In this document: piece after piece, positions 13,801 to 24,554 of the stretch
How the letters are laid out: each line of letters opens with the position of its first letter
Numbering within the stretch: the first letter of the stretch is position 1
Source of the DNA: Ochlerotatus camptorhynchus
Taxonomy: Eukaryota > Arthropoda > Insecta > Diptera > Culicidae
NCBI RefSeq assembly: GCF_037179485.1
Contig: NW_027040943.1
Span: forward strand, 2,418,001 to 2,482,000
Length of the DNA: 64,000 nt
Reading direction: 5' to 3'
Made by a program: the position numbers and the translations under genes
The notes under the pieces: model-generated
What the model saw: the letters and a program-made list of their open reading frames with translations, nothing else
The model's database searches: none
Told to the model about the DNA's origin: nothing

Positions 13801-14546
13801 CCGACACCGTGTAGTGATACGTCTTCCTTCTGAGGTCAGGAGTCATAACCACTTCAACCAGTTCTCCACAGGAAACGGCCGTCATGTTCTTATCGACCGT
13901 AAACTCCAACTTCCAGGTACATGGTTCCGCATAGCTATCCACACAAGGGAACCAAAGCCTCGAAGAGTTCTCATGACCATATGTAAACATATGTGCCGCT
14001 CGTTCTTCTATAGTCCCTTCTCCTTCGGGAATAACGAAATGTACTCCTCCGGATGGATCCTCCAGCGAAAACTCAATACCAATCCTCAAGCCCCGTCCTT
14101 CCCCTATTAAATGAGTTGCTTGTTCTGGGACAACTATCACCAACTCCCCCGCATTGTGGTCCGAGTCTGTTTTCTTCGCAGCTTCCAGGTGACATTTTGA
14201 GAAAACCTCCAACGATTTATTCTTAATTTCACCCTGACAAATGTCCAGGAACGGGTCGAAGTAGTGAAATGTCGCTTCGTAGCTGTCGTTCAATATCACA
14301 CGATATATACGACATTGCCGGCAGTTCAATCGGATGATCTTTAGCGTTTCCTTGACCGGAACTATTGTCAACTCCACGAATCCGATGATGCTCTTCCGCT
14401 CAAAGCTAATGCCGGTCAAGCTGAGAATCTGATGCGCTGTAAAGGAGAAAGCAACGAAATCAAAACAAAATGTCAAAATGTATAGGAAACAAGGATACTT
14501 ATAATTTATACGGTCGCACGTTGTCCGCTGTTTTTTCTTTTTTCAT
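7838..14546 (-). CDS. TAF2: TAF2, TFIID subunit 2 (seven exons)
   Basis: TAF2 is a scaffold subunit of the general transcription factor TFIID and contacts promoter DNA near the initiator in the nucleus. The inferred coding exons are 14546-14501, 14436-13487, 13436-12568, 12501-11878, 9440-9048, 8991-8340 and 8077-7838, totalling 3774 nt and about 1257 residues, the usual size for insect TAF2. Except at intron 1, boundaries are GT-AG and phases agree. Exons 2-3 encode the M1-aminopeptidase-like fold. Around residue 335 the sequence reads KAIAEQFFG where active peptidases have HExxHxWFG, so zinc ligands are absent, as known for TAF2. Exons 4-5 hold the HEAT-like region with conserved stretches such as PSYKYTVS. 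Exon 7 is a Lys/His/Asp/Arg-rich tail ending in TLDLTL. The 2.4-kb intron 4 contains a SINE and two hairpins. Exon 1 encodes MKKEKTADNVRPYKL, but no GT donor of the right phase follows it (see findings). Identification is firm; the extreme 5' structure is uncertain. Confidence 0.95.
10297..10595 (+). mobile_element. tRNA-derived SINE, Feilai-like, in TAF2 intron 4
   Basis: The A-box (TGTAGTGGTAAGCGTG) and B-box (GGGTTCAATCCCAG) of a tRNA-like head are followed by the body (GGAAGGGAAGTAAAGCCGTT) and an A/G-rich tail (AAAAAGAAAGAAAGAAAAGG). The 5' end is slightly degraded. It is sense plus, antisense to TAF2. Confidence 0.85.
10841..11091. mobile_element. MITE in TAF2 intron 4
   Basis: AAACTTGTGTAAAGATA and TATCTTTACACAAGTTT are inverted ends about 250 bp apart. 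Inside are two direct GCGCCAC(T/G)(A/T)AACGGCG segments. Confidence 0.7.
11757..11802. repeat. 15-bp perfect inverted repeat in TAF2 intron 4
   Basis: TATTCGCATAACAGT, 16-nt loop, then its exact inverse, 76 bp from the exon 4 donor. Confidence 0.8.
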
Positions 14547-14733
14547 TTTTGGTAAAATTCACTCAAATTAGACACTCATTTCTACCAAAAAATTACAATT
14601 ATCTGAGAAAATCTCAGAAAATGTTTACTGTTGTCACCAAAAAATGACGCCTGGAGTTAAAACTATAGATAGTTATTGAATAGATGTGCGGTACCAAATT
14701 TTGTATCCGATCCGAACCTGGGTACTGCGGATC

Positions 14734-14996
14734 CAATGACATTTATATAAGGTCTGGGCCAACAGGCAGCTTGCTGGTGTTAGAAGCAAAAATGTTGTAA
14801 ACATTGCTGAACATCTGCTAACAGATAGATATACGTCACTGCCGACATACTGAGAACAGATAGAAATACGTCACTGCCAACAGCTGTTTCGTGTAAAAAG
14901 ATAAACATTGCCATATAATACGAACACCACTAACCATTTGCACATTTCACTAACACCAATAAGCCCTTTGGCCCAGACCTTATATAAACGTCATTG
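14734..14996 (+). mobile_element. Mutator-like MITE, copy A
   Basis: A 263-bp element with TIR CAATGAC(A/G)TTTATATAAGG then TCTGGGCCAA, flanked by 9-bp duplications CTGCGGATC (14725-14733 and 14997-15005). A 9-bp duplication is characteristic of Mutator-type transposition. It lies just upstream of TAF2 exon 1. Confidence 0.85.
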
Positions 14997-15075
14997 CTGC
15001 GGATCCAATGAAAAGATCACCGAGGGAAAGCAATCGGTTAAGTTGTGTGAGTGAAACCACTGTAGTATACAATAC

Positions 15076-15425
15076 CAATGACGTTTATATAAGGTCTGGG
15101 CCAAAGGGGTTATTAGTGTTTGTGAAATGTGCAATTGTTTAGTGGTGTTCGTATTTTATTGCAATCCCTAATAAACAAGTACCATAAATGAACTGTATCC
15201 CGGATGGGTAAACTATCGCACAAATGGTTTGGATTATACCCTGAACACGTCGTTAAGCTCTCTTTTATGGTTATTTTTATTAGGGATGTTTATCTTTTTA
15301 CACGAAACAGCTGTTGGCAGTGACGTATTTCTATCTGTTCGCAGATGTTCAGCAATGTTAACAACATTTTTGCTTCTAATACCAGCAAGCTGCCTGTTGG
15401 CCCAGACCTAATATAAATGTCATTG
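15076..15425 (-). mobile_element. Mutator-like MITE, copy B with nested MITE
   Basis: Same TIRs as copy A but inverted orientation, flanked by ATACAATAC (15067-15075 and 15426-15434). It is longer because a 120-bp MITE is inserted at 15166-15285. Confidence 0.85.
15166..15285 (+). mobile_element. 120-bp MITE, CCCTAATAA ends, flanked by AT
   Basis: Begins CCCTAATAAACAAG and ends TATTTTTATTAGGG, flanked by AT on both sides. The host MITE copies A and C show the empty site GCAATGTTTATC. A second copy, also exactly 120 bp, is at 24408-24527. Confidence 0.8.
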
Positions 15426-15437
15426 ATACAATACAAA

Positions 15438-15459
15438 CAATTAGTGACGTCACTAATTG
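15438..15459. promoter_or_regulatory. 22-bp perfect palindrome centred on TGACGTCA
   Basis: The two half-sites CAATTAGTGAC/GTCACTAATTG are exact. TGACGTCA is the consensus for CREB/ATF bZIP proteins. It lies beside the right duplication of MITE copy B. A regulatory role is inference. Confidence 0.4.
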
Positions 15460-15689
15460 CATTTATGTTGCTTCTTTGGACAATATTTCACCTCTCTTTG
15501 TACTCATTGCTGCGGACTCACTCATGGCGGTAAGCTCCAACTCAGATTAACTTTTAATACCATCCCTGTTTGGATGATCTGAAATATTTGCTTAAAGTCG
15601 CGTTGATTCACTGCATTAAAGCAGCCACACATTCATGATCGGGATTTAATCCAAGGATAATACCGGTTGGAGCTTAACCACCATCAAAG

Positions 15690-15900
15690 TATATCGACAG
15701 TGAGCATGCATAAGGGCGTAAACGTGATGATCAATTTTCTCTTTTGTTAATAACTCGCTAGAATTAACGTTTCTCGGTGCGTTTGCTGTTGCTTATGATA
15801 GCCAATACAACATGTAACAACTCTGCATTCAACAAATTCTAGAAAATTGTTTCGCTTAGCTGTAGCAATGCAAAGAGAAAATCGACTATCAACTTTTATA
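15690..15900 (+). mobile_element. CGACAGTGAGCAT MITE, copy with weak right arm
   Basis: Shares ATCGACAGTGAGCATGCATA and AATTGTTTCGCTTAGCTGTA with the complete copy at 17035-17287. Confidence 0.65.
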
Positions 15901-15929
15901 AACAAAACGTTCATTATTCTTTTCTCGCC

Positions 15930-16030
15930 AATCGAACGCAAATTAGAAGCATCATCGGATAGGGGAAACTTTCCCCAATCCAAAGATGGTTTTAATTTGC
16001 GTAGGCGAGTCTTGAGTCCGGTTGTATTGG
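15930..16030. repeat. Palindromic core with GATAGGGGAAA/TTTCCCCAATC
   Basis: CGCAAATTA...TTAATTTGCG and the outer TCGCCAA-like arms surround a GGGGAAACTTTCCCC core at 15963-15976. It looks like the middle of another hairpin MITE of the GGGGAA-core group. Confidence 0.55.
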
Positions 16031-16436
16031 TGCGGTATGTGAGAGTGTGTTAGTGAAAATCTGAGAAAGATACATAGCAAATCACTGTCAAACTCATTTT
16101 GACATATCTAATTTCATACATTTTCTAGGTTAGCCAGAGGAAAATAATAAACAACTTTACACGGCGATGCTGTGCGTGCGTTAAACGTCACTAATTTCTA
16201 TAGCTGGTGTGCTCTTTTCTTTCCCATTTATGGCACAGACCTAACTGGTCCATATTTGGTGCTCTTTCCTGTTGTTGGTCTTGATTGGCTCGATTGGTTC
16301 CGCTATTTGACAGCTCAATTGATTCCCGAAATTCTACCCACCAGACTATGAATATAGCGTCTATAGTAAACATGTGAAACCTGTGAAACCCAAGAGAATT
16401 TGTCGACTCTTTTGTTCCTCTGCTGTTTGAATGATT

Positions 16437-16773
16437 GAAAAAATGTCGAACAAAGGCATGTGTGTAAGGCTAGAAAAAGGGAAAATATTCAGTGTCAACA
16501 ATTCAAAGGGGCGTAATTGCATTTGTAAACAATGGCTTTAGTCGTCGATTTCTCGTGAATGAAAGTTCACTCATGAAAATGAATGACACCAGCATGCGAG
16601 GTAGGTTTCCTGTATCAGCTAGCATTTGTAATTTGGAGGGGTGGGTTTTCATTTGCGAGAAATCGACGTCTAAAGTCATTGTTTACAAAAGCAATTACGC
16701 CCCTTTGAAATGTTGGCACTGAATATTTTCCCTTTTTCTAGCCTTACACACATGCCTTTGTTTGACATTTTTT
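16437..16773. mobile_element. 337-bp palindrome: GTAAACA hairpin MITE with extended arms
   Basis: The inner MITE (about 16488-16727; CAAAGGGGCGTAATTGC, TTTGTAAACAATGGC) matches 37666-37901. Outside it another 50 bp on each side (ACAAAGGCATGTGTGTAAGG and GCTAGAAAAAGGGAAAATAT) is inverted almost perfectly, so the palindrome is longer than in the other copy. Confidence 0.8.
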
Positions 16774-17034
16774 TTTTATTTGTTACTTTTTTACGTTTTC
16801 ACGATGGTTCGTTACATGGACCTTGAGTAAAATGGCTTTTAAAGTTTTGACTTCGTATTTATTGTACAAGGAATAATTTTTTTAAATAACACATAAACGC
16901 ACTTTTTTAAGTGCAAACATTCTTTATTCAGTTTAGTGTGTGGGGAGCAATATTATAGTCAAAATACACGTGGGAAATACGTTATCAGCAATGCGGCGAT
17001 TTTTTCTAGTGTACAGATAAATACAGACATATTT

Positions 17035-17287
17035 CGACAGTGAGCATTCATAAGGGCGTATACGCGATGATCGATTCTCTTCATCGATTTTCTCTTTTCT
17101 TAATAACTCGCTAGATTTAACGTTTGTCGGTGCGTTTGTTGTTGCTTTTGAAAGCCAATACAACCTATTACAACTCTACATTGAACAAATTCTACAAAAT
17201 TGTTTCGCTTAGCTGTATCAATGCAAAGAGAAAAACGATGAAGAGAATCGATCATCGCGTATACGCCCTTATGCATGCTCACTGTCG
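17035..17287. mobile_element. CGACAGTGAGCAT hairpin MITE, complete
   Basis: Arms of about 70 nt begin CGACAGTGAGCAT(T/G)CATAAG and include GATGATCGATTCTCTTCATC. It ends about 170 bp upstream of the SMIM12-like start codon. Confidence 0.85.
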
Positions 17288-17460
17288 ATTTTTTGACACT
17301 CTTACAGACTTTGAAAAAATCATCTGGCATCCCTGCTGTAGTCGTTCCGCTGTAGCAAAATATAAATAAACAGCACACATTGCATCACACGCTGCGATTT
17401 TACGGTTTATTGTTTTCTCAATTTTCCAGGAAAACGTAACTTAACTGTTTTAGACTCAGA

Positions 17461-17789
17461 ATGTGGCCACTACTTGTACACTTTCTACGGTCAAATGCTG
17501 TATATATTACCCTTCCGGTGGCCGCTGTGGTTGGCGTAGTTGGGTACAACATTGAGAACCTGCTTTCCGATAAATACACTCCGTACAGCGGTAAGTGATT
17601 TTTACTATTTCGCCGTCTAGTTAAAATTTTACAGAAAGTTTTCCAATCATTCCAGCATCTATAGAGGAGAAACGAGTGGAAAGAATCACAGATGACGCCC
17701 ATCTTAAGGATGCGACGAATGTCGAAAAACTTGTCTACAAAGAAAACGTTCTGGGTAGAAACCTATCTCCTTCCCTTGAAAAAAAGTAG
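17461..17789 (+). CDS. SMIM12: SMIM12-like small integral membrane protein
   Basis: Two exons, 17461-17590 and 17656-17789, join across a 65-bp intron (GTAAGT donor, CCAG acceptor) to encode 87 residues. The protein begins MWPLL and has one hydrophobic segment (about residues 14-30, rich in V, A, G) followed by GYNIEN. This matches the N-terminal layout of the conserved metazoan SMIM12/C1orf212 family, which starts MWP and has PVA..VG.VGY in its membrane segment. The C-terminal half is charged and soluble. Length is close to the roughly 92 residues of the family. The function of the family is not established. An AATAAA signal lies at about 17816, 27 bp after the stop. The ATG at 17461 is the first one in the frame. 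The gene sits between MITE-rich blocks with no neighbour close enough to suggest shared regulation. It is short enough that ORF callers would miss it. Confidence 0.85.
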
Positions 17790-17814
17790 AATGTTCTTTT
17801 TTAAAGATTGTGTG

Positions 17815-17823
17815 TAAATAAAG
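17815..17823 (+). terminator. Polyadenylation signal of the SMIM12-like gene
   Basis: An AATAAA hexamer about 27 bp downstream of the TAG stop is in the expected position for 3' end formation of this short mRNA. Confidence 0.5.
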
Positions 17824-18396
17824 GGATCATATGATTGATTTTTATGTATGTAATTGTAATTTATAATTTTCTCTTAGCTCCGCGAAAACCAGGCAGTTGT
17901 AATATCCTCCCTTTTGCTAGAAGGAGCAACGACGCTGTCGCTTATAACAAACTTGATTTTGTATTTCCTCTGACTTTTCTCAATGGTGTGCCGAAAAGCG
18001 TTATGCTGAGATTGCTACTTCGTCGCACTAACTACAGCAATAGTGTTGTTGACTTTTCATTGAGTACGATCCTTAGATAGATGAATTTGTTTCTATTGCG
18101 TTAATTATTGCTAAATCTAATGACCAATTTCCAAAAACAGATATTACAAAATGTGTTTATTCCGCTTCTCGCGTGACGCGTACCGAGTCGAGTCGTTTAT
18201 GTCACCCAATTCCCGTACTCGAATAGAGTGACAATTGTCGATACGAATGAACTCCGATGAACTTTCGGTGTATTCCCATAGTCGATGTATATCGACAAAA
18301 CTCGGATCGGAATGACGTTTTCATGCGAGTGTTGTCGATACGTCAGAAGCAATCGAGAACGTTTGAAAAGCGTGAAAATGGAAGTGAAACGGTAAG

Positions 18397-18562
<166 letters not shown>

Positions 18563-18889
18563 GAAACACCCACCAAATGAAAGGTATGACCACGGTTCCA
18601 CAGAGCGAATAGTTGTCTTGGGTTCCGAAACACGAATCTTATGCTTCTAAACCCTCCGTCACTCGCCCTGTTGTACTTTGTACAACACACATGAGTTTTC
18701 CATTGCCATTCTGTTGCTGAGTTACCAATCGTTCTGAAACCAACGAGTATTCCTCAAAAAACTTGTTTTGATTTAAAGAAGCTAAACTTTGATTACAGTA
18801 AACACCTAAAATAAGGATAATAGGGAAAATGTAAATGAAACCGCGTAAACTGTGGCCATACAACGTGAGATTTTACTTCATTGATTACA

Positions 18890-19400
18890 ACATAGAATAT
18901 ATCGAGATCCTGACCAGATAGAAAGTTATTGCCTTGAACAAAGTTGTTCAGGAGGTTAAAGCCTATTTTTTGGGCACAATTTTTCAGAATTTTCTCACTA
19001 CGCGGCGTTAGTATACACGTAAAATTTTCATGTATAAAATATCTCGAGATCCTGACCAAATAGAAAGTTACTGTCCTAGGCAAAGTTGTTCAGGAGGTCA
19101 AGGTTTTTTGGCTGGTGAACAGTAGTTCAGAATTTTCTCACTGCGCTGTGCTAGTATACACGTGCAATCCTCATATATGCTACAGCTCGAGATCCAGAAC
19201 AGCTAGAAAATTACTGTCTTCGACAAAGTTGTTTATGAGATCAAAGCTTTTTTGCTGGTAAACAGTAAATAGTTCAGAATATTTTCGGTATGCGGCGCTA
19301 GTGTGCATGTAAAATATTTGTATATGCTATAGCTTAAGGTCAGGAAGTAACTGTCATCGTCAAAGTTGTACATGCGGCAAAGTTCTTCCGGATGGTGAAC
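18890..19400 (-). repeat. ~145-bp satellite-like subrepeats, inverted block
   Basis: About 3.5 copies of a unit containing CTCGAGATCCTGACCA, ACAAAGTTGTTCAGGAGGT and CAGAATTTTCTCACT. Same unit as 20150-20990 but on the other strand. Confidence 0.85.
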
Positions 19401-20149
19401 ATGCAAATGAGTTTTGTTCAAAGCTCTCTAATGTTACGTCCAATTTTTGATCTCCTTAGGTTATTTGCATGGTATAAATGGTATAAGGGTTCTACTACTA
19501 CTTTTAGTTTCAATTTTTTTCCAAGTCAATTCTGAGAAAATCAATCATTATTCTTAAGAGTAAATTTCGAAAAATAGTGTAACTTTGGGTGAAGCTTTGG
19601 TATACAAAATTTGAAAATCATATTGAGCAATTTGCCCCTTCGTATTTCCATTTAAAATCTTTAAAATGTTCTAAAAAGAACGAAAAATTGACGTTTTTAG
19701 GGCATGTCCTTGCACTTATGATCGGGAGTGTACAGTTTTATAAATTTATCCATTCAACTGAGCAAAAATGCCTCACTCTCTGAGTTAGTCTCGTTGTCGT
19801 TGTGACACGTTAATACAAGGATTTTTTTTGTTCTGACCCCTCAATAAGACATTTTGAAATTAGCCTTAAATGAAAGGGAGACTCTAAACATTCATTTGGT
19901 GGAAGTTTCAACGATATTGATCTTTTAAGATAATGTTTTCTATCTGAGATACGTGTTACCACTAATTTATCAAAGGTATACAAATGGAACGACTCACCTC
20001 AATTTATGTATCCACAAATCTGCATGAAAATCTTCACCTATAAAAGAATTCCAGAATATATTTGGCTTATCCTACTTAGGCTGATGTAAATTGTATTTTT
20101 ATTTTATGATATTTGATATGCGAGAATTGCCCGCCAAACGATCTTTATC

Positions 20150-20995
20150 TCCTCAGCAGCTTTGCCAACTACAGTAAATTTCTAGCTGTTCAGGATCTCG
20201 AGATATTATATATGCGAAGATTTTACGTATATCCTAGCGCCGCATAGTGAGAAAATTCTGTACTGTCGACCAACGAAAAAGTTTTGATCTCCTGGACAAC
20301 TTTACCGATGACAGTTTAGCAGGTCTCGAAATATATCTAATGCGAGAATTGCACGTGTATACAAAATTAATTTCTGTTCACCAGCCAAAAGGCTTTGGCT
20401 CCCTGAACAACTTTGCCGAACATAGGTCAGGATCTCGTGATATTTTACGCCGCTTAGGAAATTCTCAACTTTGCGAAGACAGAAACTTTCTATCTGGTCA
20501 GGATCTCGAAACAACCCACATGCGAGAATTTCACGTGTATTCTAGCGCTACGTAGGGAGAAAATTTTGAACTACTGTCCACTAGCGAAATCTATCTGAAC
20601 AGAATCTCGAGATATTTTACATGCTAGAATTTTGCGTGTATACTAACGCCACTTAGTGTGAAAATTCTGAACTATTGTGCACCAAGCAATAGACATTGAC
20701 TTCATGAACAACTTTTTCGAAGACAGTAATTTTATACGTGTTCAGAATCACGAGCTATAGCATACGCGAGAATTGTACAAGTTTACTAGCGCCACGTGGT
20801 GAGAAAATTCTGGGCTACTGTGCACCAGCCAAAAAGTCTTGACCCAATGAACAAGTTTGCCGAAAACAGTAGCTTTCTATCTGCTCAGGATCTCGAGCTA
20901 TTGTATATGCGAAAATTGCACGTATATATCACATGCGGGAATTTCACATGTATTCTAGCGCTCCGTAGTGAGAATATTCTGAACGACTCTTATGT
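20150..20995 (+). repeat. ~140-bp satellite-like subrepeats, forward block
   Basis: About six copies of TCTATCTG(G/C)TCAGGATCTCG, GCGAGAATTGCACGTGTAT, TGAGAAAATTCTGAACTAC and CAACTTTGCCGAAGACAGTA, with 10-25% divergence. About 750 bp of unrelated sequence separates the blocks. Confidence 0.85.
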
Positions 20996-21079
20996 CAGAT
21001 ATCATTCATCGTTAATATTTAAAAAAAAACGTTTATAACTTATAATTTCAGATAGTGTGAACCAATCTCAGATTTTCTT

Positions 21080-22230
21080 AATTAGAGATTTGTTGGACTC
21101 CAAAACCTTTCGATTGGTGGTTGGTATGTCAAATTTGGATCAGTGGTTCTGATGATAACTTCGACACCAGTCAATTTCTTATGACATTCAAGAAAAAAAA
21201 AATTATAAGGTCCCAGGACCTTTCGTTTGGCAGTTGTTTTGTCCAATTTGTTACAGTTAATGAGGATATATGCCATTTTGTACCAATAACCTGGCATTCC
21301 CAGATCATTAAAATCTAGATATTCCTCGTTCAGGTACTGTAGAGTATCAATACCTTTCGTTTGGCGATTGTTTTGTCAATTTTAGTTTAGTTGTTGAGAA
21401 AATATCTTGTTTTGTACCAATTCCAGATATTCCCAGCTAAGATACTGCCTAACGAAAGTATGCGGTTGTTTTGTCAAATTTGGTTCGGTAGTTGAGAAGA
21501 TATGTGATTTTGTACCAATGAACTAACAAACCCAGACTTTATTCAGGTCATAACTTCAGAACTTCTGAACTAACTCCATCTTCTTCTTCTTCCTCGCATT
21601 TCAAGCTTATTGATTGCGTATGGCATATTAGCTTATTGCGTGCTCTCAACTTAGTGTTCTATATGCACTTCCACAGTTATTAATAGAGAGCTTTCGATGC
21701 CTGTACCATTTTTGCATTGGCATAATTGTGTGGCAAGTACAATCATACTCTATGCCCAGGGAAGTCGAGAAATTTTCCAACCCGAAAAATTCCTAGACCG
21801 GCCCGGGAATCGAACCCAGCCACCTCCAGCATGGTCTTGCTTTGTAGCTGTGCCTTTACGGACTGAGCTAAGGGAGAGAACTAACTCCAAATATTTTTAA
21901 ATAGAGTACAGTGGGACTTCAATTCCATTCGTTTGGCGGTTGTTTTGTCAAACACGGTTCAGTTGTTGAGAATATATGATGTTTTGTACCCATAACCAGG
22001 CATTTCCAAATCATTCGCGGTCATAACTCAAGAATGTCTGATCCAACTCCAGATAATCCCAGCTAAAGTACTGTGGGATTTAAATACCTTTCGTTTGGCA
22101 ACTGTTTTGTTTAGGAGATATGCTGTTTTGTACGAATAATTCAAATTTTGTCAGATCTTGTTTTATCTCCGGATCTTGGAATTCCTAAGATATTCAATAG
22201 CGTTCGATAGGAGGACTACAATACCTATCA
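21080..22230 (+). repeat. ~190-bp tandem repeats with ACCTTTCGTTTGGCG
   Basis: At least five diverged units of ACCTTTCGTTTGGCGGTTGT, TTTTGTCAAATTTGGTTC, GATTTTGTACCAATAACC and CCAGATATTCCCAGCTAA. The second-family SINE is inserted in one unit. Confidence 0.8.
21579..21877 (-). mobile_element. Second tRNA-derived SINE family, with 12-bp target duplication
   Basis: The minus-strand head CTTAGCTCAGTCCGTAAAGG (A-box) and GGCTGGGTTCGATTCCCGGG (B-box) are followed by a 3' tail ending in (GAA)n-like GAGGAAGAAGAAGAAGATG. GAACTAACTCCA flanks it at 21567-21578 and 21878-21889. It could be the Gecko SINE known from Aedes, but I cannot verify the name. Confidence 0.85.
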
Positions 22231-23140
22231 CCTGGCACTTGATATGAATACCCTTATCTGTAAGAAGGGTAAAACCGGCTTCCTATCGGAAGTCGACTTG
22301 TTGGCGATGGCTATACCCTTCTTCTCCTGGTCGATGAGATTGGTCCACATTGCGTGGACTCAACGGCAGGAGGGGAGACTCGGGCTGCGATTTAAAACAC
22401 GCTGACTTAAATCCCCGCCGGGAAGAGATTGTTCGTCGAAGGACTTGAGGTTCGCGCGGTGAATATTTCAGATGTTGGCGGTGCCATTATAAAAACAAGT
22501 GAAAACATTCTGGATGAGCTGCACACTTAGGTGAAGAAGTGGATCATTGATAAAACATAGTGATGAATTAGAATCACGATAGTGAAAAAAATAAAAAATT
22601 CAACAAACAAGAAAGAAGGCAATATGAACTTCAAAAATACTCCAGGTTAATTTAAGGTGTTTCGTCTGAGATTATTTTATTCATTGTATCATTCATAGGC
22701 ACTTATCCCGTCGCAACGCTTAGCTTCCCTTTTCGAGAGTCAAATACCGTTGAACGGTTTCGATCTTGGCTTCTCGGCTCCAATCCCGCTGTATCGCGGA
22801 TTTTCAATTTCTTTCTCCAGGTCAAGAAAACCAAAAAAAGCAGAAAACTCAACTAGTCGGAAAAACTTTCCACTAAACACCGGGTTTGACTACGATTGGT
22901 TGATCACAAAAAACAGATCTTCGAATTAAAAACAACAAACTTCTCTCAAAAAAGGACCAAATTACATAACCGGTGGTGCTATCGAAATGGCACAGAAAGT
23001 TACTTAGAACCTTAAGCTATAATTCTCAAATGATAGAAAAACGTGTGCTCTATTGTTTTTATCCATATCTATGATTTTATTTATTGAAAAAAACTGATAT
23101 TTATACCAAAATCAAATTACTGTTTTATCAGAAAATACTG
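22231..23140. other. Unassigned segment inside the 18-23 kb repeat complex
   Basis: 22240-22560 is more GC-rich and looks like decayed coding sequence, possibly retroelement-derived, without recognisable motifs. The rest is AT-rich. Confidence 0.35.
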
Positions 23141-23615
23141 CATACGTCCTTATTATAGCTTCCGCGATGAACTCTTTCAGTTTGACGTTTCTTGAAATGA
23201 ACAGCACTTCGCGTGCGATTCATCCTTCCTCTCGATGCAAAATGAACATCTCGCGTCGTGCGAGTCGACAGTCGGAATAGAGTGAGAATTGTCACGCGAG
23301 AAGGAAACGAGAATGGTCATCTCGATTCGCGCGAGAAGTGGAATAAACACAAAAGTTTTTTTTAAGTGATGAGCGGGGGATGAGCCATATTTTTTAGAAT
23401 CCGTAGGATGTCTTCGCCACTTAAATAAAAATCTAGAACATGCGTCCTAGTTGGTCCGTAGATCCGTAGTAAATCTAAAAATCCGTAGATCTACGGATAA
23501 ACCCGTAGAACTAACCACGCTGAACATTAACGGTGCTACCACCCAGCGATGCCATGTGTGCTGATTTTGTACACGAAACAGTTTGGGACTTCCTTGTTTA
23601 TTTTGATACCGTAAT

Positions 23616-23803
23616 GCTGGGTTTAGACTAGGCAAGTCAAATGATCAACTCAGTTGAATTCAATTGGCTTGAAAAGTTGAGGCTGGTTCAACTTTTTTCA
23701 ATTCAAGTGAGTTGATCAAGTCAGTTGAATGGCATGGTTTACACGTTCAAGTCAGTTGAATTCAACTGACTTGATCAATTGACTTGCTCTGTCTAAACCC
23801 AGC
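23616..23803. mobile_element. MITE built from TCAAGTCAGTTGA palindromes
   Basis: Ends GCTGGGTTTAGAC and GTCTAAACCCAGC. The interior is packed with TCAACTGACTTGA and its inverse, including a perfect 28-bp palindrome at 23747-23774. Confidence 0.85.
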
Positions 23804-24407
23804 TTAAGGCACTGTAACCACTGTGTGATTGTTTTGATAAAAAAGTGCGCAATTTTTTTTCTCTACCGAGGGGGCAGCAAAACCACAAAATTACCTTGCA
23901 TACGGGGGTATTCATTGGATGAAAGGGACCGTGAAAGAGGACAGTAAAATAGAAAGTTTTCCGACAGTTTCATCTTAGTATTTATCTTTGGTTTTATCAT
24001 AATGATACACTAGTTTTATCATAATGAAAATCCTGTTATACTTTCTACCAAATTACTATTGATGATTATTAAAGTCAACTAATGACCAGAAGACGTGCAA
24101 GAAAGATAATGTAGGTAATATCAAGGGTAATATCATAGAGGGTAATATGTCATATAAAGTGTATTAATGGGCACAACACTGCATGCCTCGCGAAGGTGCT
24201 TTGTGAGTCAGTCGATCTAAATGACGTACGTTCTCCCATCTCTTGGGTACAAACTTAGAAATTATCGCCGACTTCGGTAATTTTTACCGAAATCTGAACA
24301 GGTGAACTGTTCGGTAAAATTTATGCAATTCAATTGCTTTTCAGCTACTTTGAAACTAAATCTCCACTAAAATGACAAGATTTGATCATTTAAACAAGGT
24401 TGAACAT

Positions 24408-24527
24408 CCCTAATAAAAATTGTATGGTTAATTTGCTTAACGACGTGTTCTGGGTATCATCCAAACGATTTGTGGAATAGTTCGATGATTTGGGTTATCG
24501 TTCGCTTATGATTATTTTTTATTAAGG
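24408..24527 (-). mobile_element. 120-bp MITE, second copy
   Basis: Begins CCCTAATAAAAATTG and ends TTTTTTATTAAGG, flanked by AT. It shares GCTTAACGACGTGTTC and GGGTAT(C/A)ATCCAAAC with the copy at 15166-15285. Confidence 0.8.
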
Positions 24528-24554
24528 ATGTTTTCAAATTATTTTCAAATTCAA

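Noticed and set aside
12558..14110. Plus-strand ORFs over TAF2 exons
   Set aside because: Antisense shadows of strongly conserved TAF2 coding sequence.
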